The translations under genes were made by a program, and so were the position numbers. The notes beneath the pieces were generated by a model. It had not been told where the DNA came from, searched no databases, and was given only the letters and a program-made list of their open reading frames with translations. From Treponema sp. UBA3870 (lineage in GTDB: Bacteria; Spirochaetota; Spirochaetia; Treponematales; Treponemataceae), in assembly GCA_002392275.1 (NCBI GenBank), contig DGGQ01000163.1, forward strand, positions 1 through 6,126: 6,126 nt of DNA. The letters run 5' to 3'. Shown here in pieces: positions 6,087 through 6,126 of this stretch (positions are counted from its first letter, which is position 1; every line of letters begins with the position of its first letter).

Positions 6087-6104
6087 TAGCTTGTAAATAA
6101 GCTG
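6087..6104 (+). other. Small hairpin at the predicted 5' end of the outgoing transcript
   Basis: AGCTT (6088-6092) pairs with AAGCT (6099-6103) around a 6-nt GTAAAT loop, with a possible T-G wobble closing the base at 6087/6104. It lies exactly at the start expected from the promoter at 6052-6080, so the RNA would begin with a hairpin, which could stabilise it. No start codon with a convincing Shine-Dalgarno follows before the window ends. Confidence 0.35.
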
Positions 6105-6126
6105 ATAAACTCTCTCCGATGTCCAG

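Overview
The window looks like ordinary chromosome from a host-associated Treponema-like spirochete. This is an inference from gene content and sequence style: a MoxR/DUF58/transglutaminase cluster, a NusG-domain-II protein beside radA, frequent A/T homopolymers inside otherwise mid-GC genes, and a dispersed-looking intergenic repeat. No rRNA or other taxonomic marker is present, so the assignment is moderate at best.

Left part, minus strand (3742 down to 1): a compact operon of three genes. A MoxR-type AAA+ ATPase (312 aa) is followed after 1 nt by a two-helix membrane DUF58 protein (400 aa). A 14-nt overlap then leads into a polytopic membrane protein with an extracytoplasmic transglutaminase-like domain (at least 537 aa, cut by the window edge). 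This is a recurrent bacterial gene trio. In the usual model the MoxR ATPase acts as a chaperone or remodeller for membrane partners, and the DUF58 and TgpA-like proteins act at the cell envelope. The substrate is unknown. The downstream Shine-Dalgarno sequences sit inside the preceding genes, so translation is probably coupled.

Middle (3743-4098): a 356-nt spacer between the divergent operons, with no convincing gene. It carries an extended -10 promoter pressed against the moxR start codon, suggesting a leaderless mRNA, and a composite of inverted and direct repeats that resembles a dispersed intergenic element.

Right part, plus strand (4099-5864): a small membrane-anchored NusG-domain-II (NusG_II family) protein of unknown function, then complete radA (454 aa; zinc finger, RecA-like ATPase, Lon-like domain) 32 nt later, probably co-transcribed. 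After radA comes a GC-rich spacer with several possible stem-loops (5865-6051). It is followed by a near-consensus sigma-70 promoter (TTGACA-17-TATAAA) firing rightwards into a transcription unit outside the window.

The window contains no CRISPR array, transposase, tRNA or rRNA. I find no clearly new multi-gene system. The points most worth checking are the intergenic repeat, the possible leaderless moxR start, the divergent DUF58 signature and the structured spacer and strong promoter at the right end.
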